A stretch of DNA of 64,000 bases from CAZKAP01 sp964550895 (GTDB lineage Bacteria; Bacteroidota; Bacteroidia; Flavobacteriales; Flavobacteriaceae): assembly GCA_964550895.1 (NCBI GenBank), contig CAZKAP010000013.1, positions 3,986-67,985 on the forward strand, written 5' to 3'. A model generated the notes under the pieces. That model was not told the origin of the DNA. It saw nothing but the letters and a program-made list of their open reading frames with translations, and made no database searches. This document shows positions 17,300 through 24,186 of the stretch, one piece after another. The translations under genes and the position numbers were made by a program. Numbering within the stretch: position 1 is the first letter of the stretch; every line of letters starts with the position of its first letter.

Positions 17300-18355
17300 C
17301 TAGAAGGCCTTCAGATCCTTGTAATTCCTGCTTACGAAGTCCAGGGCATGCCCCAATATGTCACCCATGGTTTTGCTGTTCTTGAAATTGCGGTCATGCG
17401 TCATTTCGTGTATTTCCATTTTAAGCCGCTCCACGTTCTGCGGATAGGAAATCACGTCGTTTTTGGCCACGCGAATCAGCCGCTTGATCCGGTTTCCCGA
17501 ACTGATGATCCTGCGGGCGACCATTGAGCGCTCTTCCAGCTTGTACTGGTCTACCGAACTTCGGATCAGCCGATTTTGAACCAGATCCACCATGGGTCGG
17601 TTTTCCTTAAAGAATACGGGACGGTACACCTTGAAGTTGCCCTCGAAGCACTGCTGGTCGAAATCGATAGCCCGAATCTTGTACACCACATGATCGAAAT
17701 CGTGCGTGGGTATGACGACATAATTGTACGAACGCATGTCCCCCAGCAGACAAATCATACAGCGCTCGTTGAACTTGACAAACTCCTTGGCCAGCTGCGA
17801 CTGTTCCCTCGGGGTACACTGGGAGAGCAGGGTCTCGATAAAGACATCACCGGGCACACCGGCGATATGTTCTTCGATCAGGGTATCCTTATAAACCAGG
17901 AAGTTAAGGTTATTCGGAGAGAGTATATGTTCCAATTCCAGGCCGTAAACCCTTGAGGCATCAGCCTTTTTAATGTATAGATAGCTGTAATTGTCATTGA
18001 GTATGTTCCGGACCTTTACCCGAAAAGGCTTGGAATTACCGAAGGTGCAGAAGTCTACCCAATCGATATTCAGGTATTCCAGTATGCGGTCCGATCCATC
18101 GGAATGCAAAATGGAATACACCTTCTTCAGGCTGCGATCGATCTCTTCCCGCTCGTAATCCGAATAGTATACCCGAACCCAGAGGGTATCCTTGTCCTCC
18201 TTATCGTGAACCGAAACCGCTCCGGAGAAGCGCAACAAGTCTTCGTAGAAGATCGGAATCTCAATCAGGCGGCTGTATCTATTCAGGTATCCCTGCAGCT
18301 CAGGACAGATGGGAAAGGCGGGTTTTTTTTTCGACAAGAGCTTTTCGTCCGACAT
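17300..18355 (-). CDS. Uncharacterised protein with a kinase-like catalytic region
   Basis: I do not recognise a named family for this 351-residue protein (start ATG 18355; the 50-residue upstream extension crosses an AT-rich divergent promoter region). Residues about 120-250 follow the order of a protein-kinase-like fold. A strand YLYIKKAD could supply the nucleotide lysine (K129/K130), LELEHI a helix-C glutamate, and TLIEEHIAG a hinge. GDMRSYNYVVI (D206...N211) resembles a catalytic loop of the D-x4-N type, and RAIDFDQQ (D231) a DFG-like metal aspartate. The arrangement is most like HipA or aminoglycoside-kinase-type atypical kinases. This is inference from motif order; the N-terminal 110 residues and basic C-terminal helices (IKRLIRVAK) match nothing I know. 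There is no membrane segment or signal peptide. It is divergent from the ABC exporter pair. Confidence 0.75.
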   Translation of the reverse strand: MSDEKLLSKKKPAFPICPELQGYLNRYSRLIEIPIFYEDLLRFSGAVSVHDKEDKDTLWVRVYYSDYEREEIDRSLKKVYSILHSDGSDRILEYLNIDWVDFCTFGNSKPFRVKVRNILNDNYSYLYIKKADASRVYGLELEHILSPNNLNFLVYKDTLIEEHIAGVPGDVFIETLLSQCTPREQSQLAKEFVKFNERCMICLLGDMRSYNYVVIPTHDFDHVVYKIRAIDFDQQCFEGNFKVYRPVFFKENRPMVDLVQNRLIRSSVDQYKLEERSMVARRIISSGNRIKRLIRVAKNDVISYPQNVERLKMEIHEMTHDRNFKNSKTMGDILGHALDFVSRNYKDLKAF

Positions 18356-18382
18356 AAGGCGTGTTATATTGTAACAAAAAGT

Positions 18383-18400
18383 ACGATAAATCGTCGATTT
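18383..18400. promoter_or_regulatory. Overlapping palindromes in a divergent intergenic region
   Basis: ACGAT-aa-ATCGT (18383-18394) overlaps AAATC-gtc-GATTT (18388-18400) between the divergent kinase-like gene and the ABC gene. This could be an operator; no regulator is identified. Confidence 0.3.
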
Positions 18401-18425
18401 AACGTATACCCTAAACTCAACCCCC

Positions 18426-19322
18426 TTGCAAGAAATACTCAAAGTAAACAACCTGACCAAGCAGTTTGGCTCCCTGACCGCCGTCAGGGATCTTTCCTTT
18501 ACCATAGAAAAAGGGAATGTCTACGGCATACTGGGACCCAATGGCAGCGGTAAGTCCACCACGTTGGGCATCGTACTCAATGTGGTCAATGCCACCTCAG
18601 GAACCTTCGAGTGGTTTGGAGGCAGCATGGACACCCACGAAGCGCTTAAAAGAGTAGGCGCCATCATTGAACGCCCCAACTTTTATCCGTATCTAACCGC
18701 CTATCAGAACCTAAAGCTGGTAGCGAAGATCAAGGGAGTACCGGAGGGGCGAATCGAAGAAAAGCTCCGTCAGGTCGGGCTCTGGGACCGTCAGGACAGC
18801 AAGTTCAGGACCTATTCCCTGGGCATGAAGCAGCGGCTGGCCATAGCCTCGGCCCTACTCAACGACCCGGAGATCCTGATCCTGGACGAACCGACCAACG
18901 GTCTGGACCCCCAGGGCATCCATCAGATCCGGGAGCTCATCAAGGGCATAGCGGCTCAGGGTACGACCATACTGCTCGCCTCCCATCTGCTGGACGAGGT
19001 CGAAAAGGTTTGCAGCCATGCCATCATACTTCGTCGCGGTGAGAGTCTCTATATCGGTCGGGTAGACGAGATGATACAGACCCACGGATTCTTCGTACTC
19101 GGCAGCGCTAATAATCAAAAACTCGAAGACTTTCTCAAGGCAAACCAACGCATCGATAAGGTGCGTCAGGAAGGGGAACTGCTCATCGCCTATCTGAGCG
19201 AACCCTATGAGGCCTCCGAACTCAACTCGGAACTCATGGAAAAGGGTATTGTCCTCTCCCATCTGGTCAAACGCAAAGAAAGCCTCGAAGAGCAATTCCT
19301 GGCCGTAACCCAAAACAACTAA
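18426..19322 (+). CDS. ABC transporter ATP-binding protein (ABC-2 exporter type)
   Basis: This 298-residue ATPase has the Walker A ILGPNGSGKST (about residue 37), the Q-loop region, the signature YSLGMKQRLAIASALL (about residue 132), Walker B ILILDEPTNGLDPQG (about residue 152) and the switch histidine LLASHLLDEVE. The order and the short C-terminal domain resemble BcrA/NatA-type subunits that power drug, peptide or sodium export. The start is TTG 18426; no ATG or GTG lies near the conserved N-terminus. The permease follows after 10 bases, so the pair forms an exporter. Substrate unknown. Confidence 0.9.
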   Translation: MQEILKVNNLTKQFGSLTAVRDLSFTIEKGNVYGILGPNGSGKSTTLGIVLNVVNATSGTFEWFGGSMDTHEALKRVGAIIERPNFYPYLTAYQNLKLVAKIKGVPEGRIEEKLRQVGLWDRQDSKFRTYSLGMKQRLAIASALLNDPEILILDEPTNGLDPQGIHQIRELIKGIAAQGTTILLASHLLDEVEKVCSHAIILRRGESLYIGRVDEMIQTHGFFVLGSANNQKLEDFLKANQRIDKVRQEGELLIAYLSEPYEASELNSELMEKGIVLSHLVKRKESLEEQFLAVTQNN

Positions 19323-19332
19323 ACACCCCCTT

Positions 19333-20172
19333 ATGATTCGCCTTTTTCAGATCGAATGGATCAAACTCTGGAACAGCCGTTCCAGCCGCATCCTCATCAT
19401 AGCCTATTTCGCCCTGCTGTGCAGCACAGCCCTGCTGGCAGCGGTCAAGTTCGATATCGGACCGGTTAAATTTCACCTGGCCGAGATGGGCATCTTCAAC
19501 TTCCCCTATATCTGGCATCTCAACACCTTCATGACCTCCTTGCTGAAGATCTTCCTGGCCGTGGTCGTGGTGTCTATGATGGCCAACGAATACAGCTACA
19601 AGACCATTAAGCAGAACCTCATTGATGGCCTGTCGAAGAAGGAATTTGTAGCGTCCAAGTTCATCACCGTGCTGAGTATGGCAATGGCCTCGACGGTATT
19701 TGTAGTGGTGGTTTCGCTGATCCTGGGGCTCATCTACTCCGATTATACCGAGACCTCGATCATCTTTTCACAGCTGGACTTCATACCGGCCTTTTTCCTG
19801 AAGCTGACCGTATTCTTTAGTTTCTGCCTGTTCCTGGGCATATTGGTACGCAAGTCGGCCTTTGCCCTGGGGTTCCTGTTTCTCTGGTCCATACTGGAGC
19901 AAATCGCCTTCGGACTGTTGGGCAGATATGTCTTGAACAGGGATTGGGTGCTGGCCGGAAAGATCAAAGGCTTTTTCCCACTTGAATCCGGATCCCGCCT
20001 GATCGAGGAGCCCTTTACCCGGCTGAGCGCGGTACAGGCCGTGGCGAATCAGGTCGGAGAAACCTTTACCCTGGACTACCGCGTACACTGGTACGAAATC
20101 CTGATTGCATGTTTCTGGATCGCCCTGTTCGTCTGGGCTTCCTACCGCATACTCAAGGCCCGGGATCTTTAG
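19333..20172 (+). CDS. ABC-2 type transporter permease
   Basis: This 279-residue membrane protein is the partner of the preceding ATPase. It begins with the typical RLFQIEWIKLWNSRSSR amphipathic start, then about six membrane segments, among them ILIIAYFALLC, IFLAVVVVSMM, STVFVVVVSLILGLIY and EILIACFWIALFVW. NEYSYKTIKQNLIDGLSKKEFVASKF (about residue 92) is the cytoplasmic coupling segment common to ABC-2 permeases. It probably forms a dimeric channel with two ATPase subunits in the inner membrane. Substrate unknown. Confidence 0.87.
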   Translation: MIRLFQIEWIKLWNSRSSRILIIAYFALLCSTALLAAVKFDIGPVKFHLAEMGIFNFPYIWHLNTFMTSLLKIFLAVVVVSMMANEYSYKTIKQNLIDGLSKKEFVASKFITVLSMAMASTVFVVVVSLILGLIYSDYTETSIIFSQLDFIPAFFLKLTVFFSFCLFLGILVRKSAFALGFLFLWSILEQIAFGLLGRYVLNRDWVLAGKIKGFFPLESGSRLIEEPFTRLSAVQAVANQVGETFTLDYRVHWYEILIACFWIALFVWASYRILKARDL

Positions 20173-20178
20173 ATCACA

Positions 20179-20199
20179 TCCGGATGCCCGGGATCCGGA
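20179..20199 (+). terminator. Hairpin after the ABC permease
   Basis: TCCGGAT and ATCCGGA form a perfect 7-bp stem around a 7-base GC-rich loop, seven bases after the permease stop. There is no T-run, so intrinsic termination is uncertain. Confidence 0.35.
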
Positions 20200-20231
20200 C
20201 GTCACTAAGGGCGAATTCACCGGCAGTTGCC

Positions 20232-20239
20232 TAATTTTG
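20232..20239 (+). promoter_or_regulatory. Candidate -7 element directly in front of uvrB
   Basis: TAATTTTG is an exact TAnnTTTG match that ends only four bases before the uvrB ATG at 20244. If it is used, the transcript would begin at or almost at the start codon. Confidence 0.45.
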
Positions 20240-20243
20240 CCGG

Positions 20244-22253
20244 ATGAAGTTCGAAGTCGTATCCGATTTTTCTCCTACGGGTGATCAGCCTCAGGCCATA
20301 GCAGAGCTGAGCAGCGGCATACGCCAAGGCGTAGAGCACCAGACCCTGCTCGGAGTGACGGGCTCCGGTAAGACGTTCACCATGGCCAACGTAGTGGCCG
20401 AGGTGCAGCGTCCCACGCTGGTTCTGGCCCACAACAAGACCCTGGCCGCCCAGCTATACAGCGAATTCAAGCAGTTTTTCCCGAAGAATGCGGTGGAGTA
20501 CTTCGTCTCCTATTACGACTACTACCAGCCCGAGGCCTATATCCCGAGTAGCGGAACCTATATCGAAAAAGACCTCTCCATTAACGAAGACATCGAGAAG
20601 CTCAGGCTGAGCACGACCTCCTCCCTGCTTTCCGGCCGCAGGGACGTGCTGGTGGTTGCGTCGGTCTCCTGTCTGTACGGCATCGGGAACCCGGTGGAAT
20701 TCAAGAAAAACGTCATCCGCATTCACAGGGATCAGCCGGTTTCCAGGACAAAGGTCATGCAACAACTGGTTCAGGCCCTGTATTCGAGAACCACGGCCGA
20801 ATTCAGCCATGGCAGTTTCCGGATCAAAGGTGACGTTCTCGATGTCTTTCCGGGCTATGCCGACCTGGCCTATCGCATACACTTCTTCGGAGACGAGATC
20901 GAACTCATAGAGTCATTTGACCCCAAGGACAACAGCATTCGATCGGAATTCGACACCCTGACGATTTATCCGGCCAATATTTTTGTGACCTCCAAGGACA
21001 TTATGAACGACGCCATTCGCCTCATCCAGGACGACCTGGTGAAACAGGTGGAATACTTCAGTCAGCTGGGCAGGCCCCTGGAGGCCAAACGCCTGGAGGA
21101 ACGCACCAATTTCGATCTGGAAATGATGCGTGAACTCGGCTATTGTTCAGGGATAGAGAACTATTCCCGCTACCTGGATGGCAGGGCACCCGGAACACGC
21201 CCCTTCTGCCTGCTGGACTACTTTCCTGACGACTACCTGATGCTGATCGACGAGAGTCACGTCACCATCCCGCAGGTACATGCCATGTATGGGGGCGACC
21301 GTTCCCGCAAGGAAAACCTGGTGGAATACGGCTTCCGGCTTCCGGCCGCCCTGGACAATCGGCCCCTGAAATTCGAGGAATTCTCGGCCCTGCAGAACCA
21401 GGTGATCTACGTGAGCGCGACACCGGCCGATCACGAGTTGGGACTCAGTGAGGGGATTATCGTGGAGCAGCTGATCCGGCCCACCGGACTGCTGGACCCG
21501 GTTATCGAGATACGCCCGAGTAAGAATCAGGTAGATGACCTGATCGAGGAAATTCGAATTCGTTCGGAAAAAGACGAACGTACGCTGGTGACTACCCTGA
21601 CCAAGCGCATGGCTGAAGAACTGACCAAGTACTTCACGCGCATCGGGGTGCGGTGCCGGTACATTCACAGCGATGTGGACACCCTGGAGCGAGTGGAAAT
21701 CATGCAGGACCTTCGAAATGGTCTGTTCGACGTACTCATAGGCGTTAACCTGCTCAGGGAAGGGCTCGATCTGCCGGAGGTCTCGCTTGTCGCCATCCTC
21801 GATGCGGACAATGAAGGCTTCCTGAGGAGTAACCGTTCCCTTACTCAGACCGTCGGAAGGGCGGCCCGTCACCTCAGCGGAAAGGCCATCATGTATGCCG
21901 ATACGATTACCGACAGCATGCAGAAGACCCTGGACGAGACCAATTATCGCCGGGGTAAGCAGCAGGAATACAATGAGAAGAACGGCATCGTGCCCAGAGC
22001 CCTGGAGAAGAAGATCGAAAATTCGCTGGTCACCCGGCTTGACCGCAAGGTGGAGCAACTCAGGAAAGAAGCCGCCCAAAAAAGCAGGTCGACTCAGGAA
22101 CCCGATCCCGACTACATGACCCCCGCGCAGATCGAAAAGCTCATCCGTTCCAAACGCAAGGAAATGGAATCCGCCGCCAAAGAACTCAATTTTATGGAAG
22201 CGGCGGCCCTCAGGGACGAGATCAAGGCCCTACAGGAACTGCAGAAAAAATGA
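20244..22253 (+). CDS. uvrB: Excinuclease ABC subunit B
   Basis: UvrB is the damage-verifying helicase-like core of nucleotide excision repair; it receives DNA from UvrA and recruits UvrC. This 669-residue protein is full length. It starts with the family N-terminus SDFSPTGDQPQAIAEL, then Walker A GVTGSGKTFT (residues 36-45), the beta-hairpin YYDYYQPEAYIPSSGTYIEKD (about residue 92), the Walker B-like LMLIDESHV (about residue 335), helicase motifs VYVSATPADHEL and NLLREGLDLPEVSLVAILDAD (about residue 505), GRAARH, and the C-terminal UVR motif RKEMESAAKELNFMEAAALRDEIK. It follows the ABC pair but has its own promoter-like element. Its stop codon lies inside the hairpin that terminates the convergent hsp20 transcript. 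Confidence 0.97.
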   Translation: MKFEVVSDFSPTGDQPQAIAELSSGIRQGVEHQTLLGVTGSGKTFTMANVVAEVQRPTLVLAHNKTLAAQLYSEFKQFFPKNAVEYFVSYYDYYQPEAYIPSSGTYIEKDLSINEDIEKLRLSTTSSLLSGRRDVLVVASVSCLYGIGNPVEFKKNVIRIHRDQPVSRTKVMQQLVQALYSRTTAEFSHGSFRIKGDVLDVFPGYADLAYRIHFFGDEIELIESFDPKDNSIRSEFDTLTIYPANIFVTSKDIMNDAIRLIQDDLVKQVEYFSQLGRPLEAKRLEERTNFDLEMMRELGYCSGIENYSRYLDGRAPGTRPFCLLDYFPDDYLMLIDESHVTIPQVHAMYGGDRSRKENLVEYGFRLPAALDNRPLKFEEFSALQNQVIYVSATPADHELGLSEGIIVEQLIRPTGLLDPVIEIRPSKNQVDDLIEEIRIRSEKDERTLVTTLTKRMAEELTKYFTRIGVRCRYIHSDVDTLERVEIMQDLRNGLFDVLIGVNLLREGLDLPEVSLVAILDADNEGFLRSNRSLTQTVGRAARHLSGKAIMYADTITDSMQKTLDETNYRRGKQQEYNEKNGIVPRALEKKIENSLVTRLDRKVEQLRKEAAQKSRSTQEPDPDYMTPAQIEKLIRSKRKEMESAAKELNFMEAAALRDEIKALQELQKK

Positions 22254-22285
22254 GGCGCCGTGCTCCTTGCGGAGACGACGCCTCA
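22243..22285 (-). terminator. Intrinsic terminator of hsp20
   Basis: On the minus strand TGAGGCG and CGCCTCA form a stem with inner pairing (22285 to 22251), followed directly by TTTTTT. It overlaps the uvrB stop codon. Confidence 0.75.
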
Positions 22286-22313
22286 ATCCAATCAACAACC
22301 CTAACTCTATACT

Positions 22314-22742
22314 TTACTTCAGACTGATCAGCCTTTTGGGCTTAGGCAGATTTTCTTCCCTTTTAGGTAGTCTGATGTGCAGGATGCCTTCCCTGTAATC
22401 CGCCTCAATCGCATCTTCATTCACGGTTTCGGGCAGCTGGAAGGTTCGTTCAAATGAACTCATGGAGAATTCCCGGCGGGTGTAGCGCTCGTTCTCTTCA
22501 CTCTTTTCTTCTTCGTGCCGGGCCGAGAGTCGCAGCATATTCTTATCGACCTCGATCTCGATCTCTTCCTTGTTGAAGCCGGGAACAACGAGTTCCAGCA
22601 TGAAATCGGCCTCGGTTTCCTTCACGTTAACAGCGGGTGCCGTGGTTTTTGGTGTCCAGTTGGTACCACCAAACCAGTCGGGACCCAGCAAATCGTTCAC
22701 AATGGATGGGAACATAAGCTGATTGCGTTGTACTAAAGTCAT
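22314..22742 (-). CDS. Hsp20/alpha-crystallin small heat shock protein
   Basis: This 142-residue ATP-independent holdase has the alpha-crystallin domain at about residues 35-130. Visible landmarks are APAVNVKETEADFMLELVVPGFNKEEIEIEV, the FERTFQLPETV strand and the family signature YREGILHIRLPK. The N-terminal arm (LMFPSIVNDLLG) drives oligomerisation in relatives, and the I-x-I-like end is ISLK. It binds unfolding proteins until DnaK-DnaJ-GrpE can refold them; dnaJ and grpE lie at 50353-52021. It is a single-gene transcript with its own terminator and an upstream region that holds an inverted repeat. Confidence 0.94.
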   Translation of the reverse strand: MTLVQRNQLMFPSIVNDLLGPDWFGGTNWTPKTTAPAVNVKETEADFMLELVVPGFNKEEIEIEVDKNMLRLSARHEEEKSEENERYTRREFSMSSFERTFQLPETVNEDAIEADYREGILHIRLPKREENLPKPKRLISLK

Positions 22743-22791
22743 GATGTTTACCTTTTTTGATTACATCCATACCAGGGCAAAGGATGTACCA

Positions 22792-22809
22792 AGTGTAAAA
22801 CACTGTCAA
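22792..22809 (-). promoter_or_regulatory. Inverted repeat and -35-like hexamer upstream of hsp20
   Basis: AGTGT-aaa-ACACT (22792-22804) is a perfect 5-bp inverted repeat. A minus-strand TTGACA (22809-22804) abuts it. Possible promoter or operator of the heat shock gene; not the usual phylum promoter. Confidence 0.3.
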
Positions 22810-22849
22810 TATGGCGTAATACGCGGAAGGAAAGCTGCCTTATTGTCGC

Positions 22850-23251
22850 CTAATTGTAATGCGCGTGGAAAATCTGTACGATAACGTCTGCCGGAACTAT
22901 GCGATCCGGATACTCATGCATGACCTCGAGCAACTGCCGTATGGCCGAAACCGGGAGGCCCATGGCGAGTCCGTAGTTGTAAAGAGCCTCCACCTCGCTC
23001 GGATCCTGGTCCTCGTCTATATTCATCAGCATGAACAGCCGGTGGAACTGCACGAGTCGATCCGACAGGGATTGAAGTTTCAGGGTAGGCAAAGGCGACC
23101 GGACCAGGGACTCGAAAACGCTCTCGTCCACATCCAGCCTTCGGGAGATGGCCCGAAGAAAGTCCAGCTCCTTTTCATTCAACCGATTATCAATCCGGGC
23201 AAAATTGATAAGCTCGGACAGTATCGACAATTTTTCCTGATACGAACTCAT
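22850..23251 (-). CDS. TerB-like family protein
   Basis: This 133-residue, all-helical, soluble protein has the acidic pattern of TerB-like domains: ELINFARIDNRLNEKELDFLRAISRRLDV (about residue 12) and LMNIDEDQDPSEVEALYNYGLAMGL (about residue 74). In TerB proteins paired acidic residues of this kind bind metal. Relatives in Flavobacteria are often labelled excinuclease subunit B because of their position near uvrB, but nothing in this sequence resembles UvrB. Real function unknown. There is no ter operon around it, so tellurite resistance is not implied. Confidence 0.7.
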   Translation of the reverse strand: MSSYQEKLSILSELINFARIDNRLNEKELDFLRAISRRLDVDESVFESLVRSPLPTLKLQSLSDRLVQFHRLFMLMNIDEDQDPSEVEALYNYGLAMGLPVSAIRQLLEVMHEYPDRIVPADVIVQIFHAHYN

Positions 23252-23311
23252 AGCATTTTAAAGTTAGGCATTTGGGACAAGTACATAACAGTTTAGTTCG
23301 GTATTTGGTAT

Positions 23312-23338
23312 AAAAAAAGCCCGAAAAAATCGGGCTTT
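23312..23338 (-). terminator. Intrinsic terminator after the exported protein at 23359
   Basis: AAAGCCCG and CGGGCTTT form a perfect stem around an A-rich loop. On the minus strand it is followed by a run of seven T. Confidence 0.85.
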
Positions 23339-23358
23339 CAAACGGTTAAGGAAACTAA

Positions 23359-23766
23359 CTATCGCTGGAGTACAACGGGCATATAGTAGTATTTCTTCTT
23401 CTGCTCAGGGCGAACATTGAGCAGTTGCTTGCCGTGCAGTCGGCCTTCGACCAGTGTCCTCGCCCACTCCTTATCACCTTTCACATCCAGTACCACGATC
23501 TGGCTGTCGGAGTTAATGACGAATTTCACCTTGACTTCAGCGTCACCGATCACTTCTTTACGAGGCATGCGAAGCAGGTCAGAAATCTGCATGTCCATAG
23601 TCGTCAGACGACTGGCTCTTTTGGATTCCATGATGTTCTTCAGGGAAACTTTTCCTTTTTTCTTTTCCACCTTCACTATAGAAGGTTTAACGGGGTCTTC
23701 GGAGGCGCGAACTACCTCAGTGGCGAAAAAGGCCAGGACCAGGGTTAAAAGGGCAACATTTTTCAT
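23359..23766 (-). CDS. Small exported protein, possibly TonB C-terminal-like
   Basis: This 135-residue protein begins with a signal peptide (KNVALLTLVLAFFATEVVRA). After a lysine-rich segment it has DAEVKVKFVINSDSQIVVLDVKGD and a final KKKYYYMPVVLQR. That strand pattern, with an added alpha-helical VEGRLHG, resembles the C-terminal fold of TonB-type proteins but lacks the membrane anchor and Pro-rich linker. It is therefore a free periplasmic domain, and a role in TonB transport is only a guess. It is transcribed alone, preceded by a long AT-rich region and followed by a strong terminator. Confidence 0.65.
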   Translation of the reverse strand: MKNVALLTLVLAFFATEVVRASEDPVKPSIVKVEKKKGKVSLKNIMESKRASRLTTMDMQISDLLRMPRKEVIGDAEVKVKFVINSDSQIVVLDVKGDKEWARTLVEGRLHGKQLLNVRPEQKKKYYYMPVVLQR

Positions 23767-24130
23767 TTTTTCGTTTTTAATGGATGAATTGATATGTGTT
23801 ACGTTTTTGTTGATTTGACAAAATAGCGGTTTATTTGATCTGGTATTTTGTTGTTTTTTCAGTTTTCACGCTGCAAAGAACAGAATATTTCAGCACACAA
23901 AACTTCATTTTTGGTCTTATTTAACTCAGAATTAATACTGCAATAACACTGCTGATATGCCTTTAAAAAAAAGGAGGCTGTCAATTTTTCATGAGAATTC
24001 CGCTATTATTGCGGAGCATTCTTTCCAGAGTTGTATTCGTGCGAAAAAACTTTACTTTTTAACAAAAATACTGAGGGATTGGACGGGCCTTCGTAAGCGG
24101 ACAAAAACAGATTGTTTTATCCCATGCGAC
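23767..24130. other. AT-rich intergenic region without a supported gene
   Basis: This stretch of about 360 bases is clearly richer in A and T than its surroundings. It contains poly-A and poly-T runs and a short CCGC...GCGG hairpin near 24000-24018. A 63-codon plus-strand frame at 23957-24148 has no signature and runs into the sucC terminator, so I do not call it. It probably carries the promoter of the gene at 23766; an unrecognised small RNA cannot be excluded. Confidence 0.5.
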
Positions 24131-24157
24131 AAAAAAAGACCGCCCTGAAAGGCGGTC
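24131..24157 (-). terminator. Intrinsic terminator of sucC
   Basis: GACCGCC and GGCGGTC form a perfect 7-bp stem with a 6-base loop (24138-24157). On the minus strand it is followed by seven T. Confidence 0.88.
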
Positions 24158-24186
24158 AGTTGATCGTAAACCCAAGGTTCCGGTAT

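Noticed and set aside
21147..22079. 310-codon minus-strand open frame inside uvrB
   Set aside because: UvrB motifs on the plus strand account for the region.
23957..24148. 63-codon plus-strand frame in the AT-rich gap
   Set aside because: There is no recognisable start context or motif, and its end overlaps the sucC terminator.
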